Origin: CBIHON01 sp966211965
Lineage (GTDB): Bacteria > Pseudomonadota > Gammaproteobacteria > Burkholderiales > Burkholderiaceae_D
DNA: 64,000 nt
Assembly: GCA_966211965.1 (NCBI GenBank)
Contig: CBIHON010000001.1
Location: forward strand, 62,001 to 126,000
Direction: 5' to 3'
The notes below the pieces were generated by a model. The model did not search any database and had not been told where the DNA came from. It was given only the letters and a program-made list of their open reading frames with translations. Position numbers and translations under genes: made by a program. Below, piece by piece: positions 59,647 through 64,000 of this stretch; position 1 is the stretch's first letter; every line of letters starts with the position of its first letter.

Positions 59647-60762
59647 TCAAATGGTGCCGGACGCAGGCAAGCTGGGGGGAATGATTTTCCGCTTGTCGAC
59701 AATCTCGCAAAAAGCTTGATATAGCGGACGCTCGATGTATCGATAATGGTATCGGGAGAACAGCAGGACACTGAAAAAAAGCAATGCGATGGCAGGAGCG
59801 GCAAATGGCCCTGTCATTGTCTTTGCATCGAGCAATCCGAGCACTGCGGCCAGATCAATCGCCAATGCATGTCCAAGATAAATCGCAAACGATTGATCAC
59901 CTAGACGGCATAACATCGCAGGCCATTTTATTTTTTGCGCGCATTCAATTGCCAGCACGATGAGCACAAGGCCGGATGCCGCAATACCGAGGCTCAGGAA
60001 GCGCAGGATTTCCACCAGCTTGATATCAGGTTCATGTCCTGCCAACCAAACGCCTATGCTGAGCATCAACAGTCCGCCAAACAGATTGACCGTAAACTGC
60101 CGCTTGCCGAAACCCGAATTGATCCACGCTCCGAGAATTGCTCCTGCTAGAAATTCCGCAACCAGCGGCGACATGAAAAATCCCCATGCCCCGAAACCAT
60201 TGCTCAACATTGCGCCCGGACCGCATACATATAAAAGCAGATTGCTTGCAACGAGCAGGAGAAAAGCGAGAAGCACAATAACGCGCCGCGCGACAACGCC
60301 GATCAACAGTAGGACTGAAAACAACAGATAGAAATACAGTTCGTAGACCAGCGACCAGGAAACCCCGATCACCAGCTTGAACATGCTGGTTTCGGTCAGC
60401 AACAGGGAACCGGCAAGGTTTTTCTTTTCAATTACTGCCGGCATGCCCCAGGAATAAAGAATCAAGGCCAGTGCCAGAAACGGCCAATAGCCGAGATATA
60501 TTCTTGAGAATCTGCGCATGATGAAACGCCGTTGCGCAGCCCATCCGCAGGACGTCCTGGTGGTGTGCCACATGACGCAGCCGCTCACCACAAAAAACAC
60601 ATCGACACCGGAGAGCCCCCACGAAGCGATTCCGGCAATGGAGCGCGACATGTATTCAGACTGACCGGCATAAGGCCAGAGATGAAACAGGAAGACATAG
60701 CATGCGGCCAGACCGCGAAGAACCTGAATGCCTTGAAGTTTTTGCTTGTCCTGCTCAGTCAT
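59647..60762 (-). CDS. Acyltransferase-3 family membrane protein
   Basis: A 371-residue OafA-type acyltransferase with about ten helices. The N-terminal motif GIQVLRGLAACYVFLFHLWPYAG has the conserved Arg and His, and GLSGVDVFFVVSGCVMW follows. It shares only family-level similarity with the acyltransferase at 56059. It is encoded after the GT-C-like gene on the same strand, linked by a 36-codon ORF that overlaps both. It probably O-acylates the product of that glycosyltransferase or the related glycan. Confidence 0.88.
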   Translation of the reverse strand: MTEQDKQKLQGIQVLRGLAACYVFLFHLWPYAGQSEYMSRSIAGIASWGLSGVDVFFVVSGCVMWHTTRTSCGWAAQRRFIMRRFSRIYLGYWPFLALALILYSWGMPAVIEKKNLAGSLLLTETSMFKLVIGVSWSLVYELYFYLLFSVLLLIGVVARRVIVLLAFLLLVASNLLLYVCGPGAMLSNGFGAWGFFMSPLVAEFLAGAILGAWINSGFGKRQFTVNLFGGLLMLSIGVWLAGHEPDIKLVEILRFLSLGIAASGLVLIVLAIECAQKIKWPAMLCRLGDQSFAIYLGHALAIDLAAVLGLLDAKTMTGPFAAPAIALLFFSVLLFSRYHYRYIERPLYQAFCEIVDKRKIIPPSLPASGTI

Positions 60763-60865
60763 TTACGCTTTCGGTTTCACCGCAATACAGGCCTGCCTCA
60801 GGAAGCACAGCGAAGCTGTTTGCCAAGTCATCCACGGAAGATTGGAAAACTTCTGCACTATTCAT
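60755..60865 (-). CDS. Small ORF (36 residues) overlapping both neighbours
   Basis: An ATG at 60865 overlaps the stop of the GT-C-like gene in an ATGA tetranucleotide. The frame runs 36 codons to a TGA that lies inside the first codons of the acyltransferase, so a ribosome leaving the first gene could pass through it to the next. The peptide MNSAEVFQSSVDDLANSFAV is followed by a Cys-containing, acidic C-terminal half; it is not membrane-spanning. No similarity is recognised. It may be a real small protein or merely a coupling ORF. Confidence 0.45.
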   Translation of the reverse strand: MNSAEVFQSSVDDLANSFAVLPEAGLYCGETESVND

Positions 60866-62664
60866 TTGCTCGATTCCAGATAGCCATTGCGATAGATTTG
60901 AGCCACCCTGGATAAGGACAACACGATCTTATCCAACTCAATCGTGCTGTTCTGCGGACAGTTTCCGGCGATGCGAAGAAAACCTGCTTGGTCCGGATAA
61001 AGCGGCGACAATCCATAGGTTGCGCTGACATGATAAAAGTGCAGGACGCCATCCGAACGGAGACGGAAATAGCGGCTCTTTCCTTCAGTGAATCCTGGCT
61101 CGTCCGCAGTTCTGAAATAAATCGCAGCGGCGCCACAGCCATGCGTCAATCTTTGCGGCGACACTTTCATGCCGATAGAGAAAACATAAAATTCGTCCCG
61201 CCCCATGAGCGAAAGCCTCGGGATCGGGATATCAATAGTCCATTGCGTTCCGGTGACGCGGTATGCTCCCTTCTCATCAAGAACCGCGCCGTTGGTCGCG
61301 GCGGCAGCAAGGCTTTGCTTGTCCCATACATGCAATTCGTCATGGGGAACGGAGAGAATATCCGGCATCAATGCCTGGCTATGCGTGCGGTGCCACTCTC
61401 CAGCCATGACCGCGATGAAAAGAGCGGCACAGACCGCGCCAAGCCTGCGCAATGTATGCTGCCATGGATGCTGGCCGCGCAACACATGCGCGACGCCAAC
61501 GGCCGCCAGCACGATCAAAGGAACTTCCAGCGCCCCCACGCTATAGCGATGGGTGTACAGCATGGGAACGTGGACGATGAGCTGGTACGCCAGCGCTGCG
61601 CCGATAAACCATCGCATCAGTATCGGGCGCAAGGCAAACAGGCCAACCGCACCGAGTATGACTTCGACAATGCGCAAGGAGCGCAGATTCCATACGGTGT
61701 CCGGAAGAATTGCCTTGCTTACGAATACGAAGGCAAAGGCCTTTTGCACATAGACATCCAGGATAGCCGGCCAGGACTGTTGCTTGAGCATGAATAGCGC
61801 GACGCTCTTTAGCAACTGATCGCCGGCAATCGAAAGATGGTCGAGCTCGCGCGTGACGGCGCCGATGTCATAGCCGAGGGCGAAATACGGCGCCTCATAA
61901 CCTTCGGTGAGAGGGTGACTGCCGAAATACAAGGCGCTGCCGACGCCGGTCGCGAGCCCCGGAAAGTTGAATACCAGCCAGTTCTTCACCACCACCAGCA
62001 GCGGAAAAAAAACCGCCAGCAAATGCGCGGCAAACAATTTTTGTCCAATCTCGCGCCATTCCTTTTTGCAGCACATCGCCAGCGTGGCAAGCAGAACGGC
62101 ATAGAGAAAATAGATATAGCTGCCGCGCGTCAGAATCATCAAGCCGCAGGCAAAACCGGCCAGCGGAATAAAGCTTTTTCGCCCGGCCATTATTTCGGCC
62201 ACACTCATCAACCACAAGGCGCTGAGGAAGATAAACAAAGGCTCGGTCAGAACCGCTGGCTTGTATTCCGCCAGCACGGGAGAAAGTGCGTACAGGAAGG
62301 CAGCGGCAATACCCGCGACGCGCGAATGAAGCGTACTACCCAATCGGTACAGGACCAGCACCAGCAAGCAGGAAAGCACTGCATTGCCGATCTTGATCGC
62401 GCCCGGGTCGGCGCCGAATAAAGCAGGATAGATGTAGGCCATCGGGACCACGCGCAACGAGCGCTCATCCAAGAAAAATGCCAGCTTGTGCGAGATCAAT
62501 GCCTGCGCATACGGCAGATAGGTGGAGAGCGAATCGGGTTGTACGGCCGAGGAAAAATAGGGCAAGGCGCCTCGCAGGTTGAGGCCGATGGCGGCCGCGA
62601 GGAGAAGAAAGATAGCCGGGCCGGCCCATCCCGGAGAATGGAAAAAACGCCTGATTCGAATCAA
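60862..62664 (-). CDS. Membrane glycosyltransferase of GT-C type (PMT/ArnT-like)
   Basis: A 600-residue protein with an N-terminal helix and about ten further helices up to residue 420, and a soluble C-terminal part (about 430-600). The first periplasmic loop has the acidic residue expected of GT-C enzymes (SSAVQPDSLSTYLPYA), and KPAVLTEPLFIFLSALWL is a common GT39/GT83-like segment. It would use a lipid-linked sugar in the periplasm to glycosylate a protein, lipid or glycan; which one is unknown. The start is TTG at 62664, as no ATG lies near. It is followed by the small overlapping ORF and the acyltransferase. Confidence 0.78.
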   Translation of the reverse strand: MIRIRRFFHSPGWAGPAIFLLLAAAIGLNLRGALPYFSSAVQPDSLSTYLPYAQALISHKLAFFLDERSLRVVPMAYIYPALFGADPGAIKIGNAVLSCLLVLVLYRLGSTLHSRVAGIAAAFLYALSPVLAEYKPAVLTEPLFIFLSALWLMSVAEIMAGRKSFIPLAGFACGLMILTRGSYIYFLYAVLLATLAMCCKKEWREIGQKLFAAHLLAVFFPLLVVVKNWLVFNFPGLATGVGSALYFGSHPLTEGYEAPYFALGYDIGAVTRELDHLSIAGDQLLKSVALFMLKQQSWPAILDVYVQKAFAFVFVSKAILPDTVWNLRSLRIVEVILGAVGLFALRPILMRWFIGAALAYQLIVHVPMLYTHRYSVGALEVPLIVLAAVGVAHVLRGQHPWQHTLRRLGAVCAALFIAVMAGEWHRTHSQALMPDILSVPHDELHVWDKQSLAAAATNGAVLDEKGAYRVTGTQWTIDIPIPRLSLMGRDEFYVFSIGMKVSPQRLTHGCGAAAIYFRTADEPGFTEGKSRYFRLRSDGVLHFYHVSATYGLSPLYPDQAGFLRIAGNCPQNSTIELDKIVLSLSRVAQIYRNGYLESSK

Positions 62665-62912
62665 TTCGAAACCTGTTCCGTAGTACTGCAGATTTTGGGG
62701 ACGAGGGCCAAGCCATCCAGGAGGATGCGGCCATGTAACTGTGAGTATGTTGCTGCAATCCTACTTGGTTAAGGATTGCAAAAAATATCACACTTTCAGG
62801 TAGCAAAATATCCCATAAACATGGGAAATGCATGCCTAAATGAGAGGAGTTTGCTCTTGGTCAATGACTGACGAAGAGGAAGGAATTATTGGCATCCCAA
62901 CTCGAAACCGAG

Positions 62913-63758
62913 TCAGGCTGGCTTGAGCCCAAGGCGGGCAACCACTTCCTTGCGATAGCGGTTCAATTCCTGCACCGTGTCGAATGTGCGTTCAAACAGC
63001 AACGACATGTTGTGCAGGATGCGCTCGACCACTTTCTTTTCCCACTCGCCATCGAATTTGATTTGCCCATCGAGCCAGCGCTCCAGCCATTCCGGATCGG
63101 GCAACCGGGACTGCACGGTGTCATTCGGAAAGAGCGCTTGGTTGACGTGCAGATTGGTCGGATGCAGCGGCTTTTCAGTACGGCGAGCGGAGGCCATGAG
63201 CACACCGATCTTGGCAAAAGCGGCGCGCGCGGTGTCGCCTACTTCACCCAGGGCTTTTTTCATATAACGCAAATAAGCACCGCCGTGGCGGGCCTCATCC
63301 TGGCTGATGATTTTATAGATCTGCTTGATGACGGGTTCGGTGTGCCATTCGGAAGCGCAACGGTACCAGTGGTTCAAGCGGATTTCACCGCAAAAATGCA
63401 TCATCAGTGTTTCCAGAGGCGGGGCCGGGTCGAACTCGAAGCGCACGTTATGCAATTCCTCTTCCGTCGGCACAAACTCGGGGCGGAAGCGGCGCAAATA
63501 TTCCATCAAAACCAGCGAATGTTTTTGTTCTTCGAAAAACCAGACCGACATGAAAGCGGAAAAATCGCTATCGCCGCGATTGTCGCGCAAGAACATTTCC
63601 GTGGCCGGCAACGCTGACCACTCGGTAATCGCATTCATGCGGATAGTTTGAGCTTGCTCATCGCTCAATTTGGAGGCATCGTACTGGCTCCAAGGAATGT
63701 CGCTTTCCATGTTCCAGCGAACCTGCTCCAGCGATTTAAACAGTTCGGGGTACAGCAT
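62913..63758 (-). CDS. Ferritin-like di-iron protein
   Basis: A 281-residue all-helical protein. Acidic and His residues in pairs (FFEEQKHSLVLMEYL near 90-104 and SQDEARHGGAYLRYM near 170-184) match the E-x-x-H di-iron ligands of ferritin-like and acyl-ACP desaturase-like enzymes, with a Glu on an earlier helix (LPATEMFLRD). An oxidase or desaturase role is inferred; the substrate is unknown. I chose the ATG at 63758; an in-frame start at 63809 would add 17 residues. It is divergent from an MFS gene. Confidence 0.8.
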   Translation of the reverse strand: MLYPELFKSLEQVRWNMESDIPWSQYDASKLSDEQAQTIRMNAITEWSALPATEMFLRDNRGDSDFSAFMSVWFFEEQKHSLVLMEYLRRFRPEFVPTEEELHNVRFEFDPAPPLETLMMHFCGEIRLNHWYRCASEWHTEPVIKQIYKIISQDEARHGGAYLRYMKKALGEVGDTARAAFAKIGVLMASARRTEKPLHPTNLHVNQALFPNDTVQSRLPDPEWLERWLDGQIKFDGEWEKKVVERILHNMSLLFERTFDTVQELNRYRKEVVARLGLKPA

Positions 63759-63892
63759 ACGGACCTTCGATATTGTGCCAATGCGTGATTTTACCAAGAT
63801 ATTGATCAATTTCCTGCCGACAGCAAAGAGCGCGTCGGCTTCCGCACCAGTAGTTTGTTAGAGTTTAATTCCCTTAGCCGATTCCCTGCTCC

Positions 63893-64000
63893 ATGCCCAA
63901 TATCGCGCCATCTCTATCTCGCTCCCGCATCCCTGTAGCGGTATGGGTACTGGGTTTTGTCAGCATGCTGATGGATATTTCTTCCGAACTGGTGCATAGC
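63893..64000 (+). CDS. Major facilitator superfamily transporter (N-terminal fragment)
   Basis: Only 36 codons are inside the window, running off its end. They begin MPNIAPSLSRSRIPVAVWVL and continue into GFVSMLMDISSELVHS. The G-F-V-S-x-L-M-D-I-S-S-E pattern is typical of the first helix in a subgroup of MFS permeases. The substrate cannot be told. The gene is divergent from the ferritin-like gene with 134 bases between the starts. Confidence 0.75.
   Translation, partial: MPNIAPSLSRSRIPVAVWVLGFVSMLMDISSELVHS

Noticed and set aside
62811..62826. Palindrome TCCCAT-AAAC-ATGGGA upstream of the GT-C-like gene
   Set aside because: Only six base pairs per arm and no supporting site nearby; too short to call an operator.

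Overview
The window comes from a betaproteobacterium of the order Burkholderiales, most likely family Oxalobacteraceae (Herminiimonas/Janthinobacterium/Herbaspirillum-like). This is inferred from gene order (ftsY-ftsE-ftsX-rpoH beside a complete aa3 cytochrome oxidase assembly cluster), from family-typical small proteins (DUF2909, DUF2970, a 35-residue oxidase assembly protein) and from the protein sequences. No tRNA, rRNA, CRISPR array, transposase or phage gene is visible.

Layout. 1-2900 (+): end of ftsY, ftsE, ftsX, then rpoH behind a perfect CIRCE operator. 2936-11884 (mostly -): the cytochrome c oxidase locus ctaC, ctaD, small assembly protein, ctaG, DUF2970, ctaE, then surf1, an SCO-like protein, ctaA, ctaB and senC, with a DUF2909 gene on the + strand. 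A promoter candidate lies about 460 bases upstream of ctaC. 12515-15942: bioC-like methyltransferase, comF, a 165-base palindromic mobile-element-like repeat, trmL, a PCu(A)C copper chaperone and rfaE2.

16183-35228 is a large accessory glycosylation/polysaccharide region. A + strand arm holds a methyltransferase with a long coiled coil, a two-domain glycosyltransferase, a 1327-residue protein with two complete TPR-GT41 units in tandem, a further TPR-GT41 protein and a StrF-like glycosyltransferase. A - strand arm holds a parvulin isomerase, Wzm, another TPR-GT41 protein, Wzt and a methyltransferase carrying a Wzt-C-like domain. Between them a WbsX-type protein and a radical SAM protein are divergently transcribed around a long inverted repeat. 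The likeliest reading is an ABC-transporter-dependent surface glycan whose chains are ended by methylation and recognised by Wzt, with OGT-like enzymes adding or building sugars.

35494-38979 (-): two secreted proteins and a lipoprotein. 39099-50027 (-): type II secretion operon gspE-F-G-H-I-J-K-L-M-C-D. 50313-62664: a second accessory region with two large paralogous exported proteins of an unrecognised, possibly carbohydrate-active family, a two-receiver response regulator, two abutting palindromic elements, an exported cyclophilin fused to a DUF5648-like domain, two acyltransferase-3 proteins, a GT-C-like membrane glycosyltransferase and a 36-codon ORF overlapping both neighbours. The window ends with a ferritin-like protein and the start of an MFS transporter.
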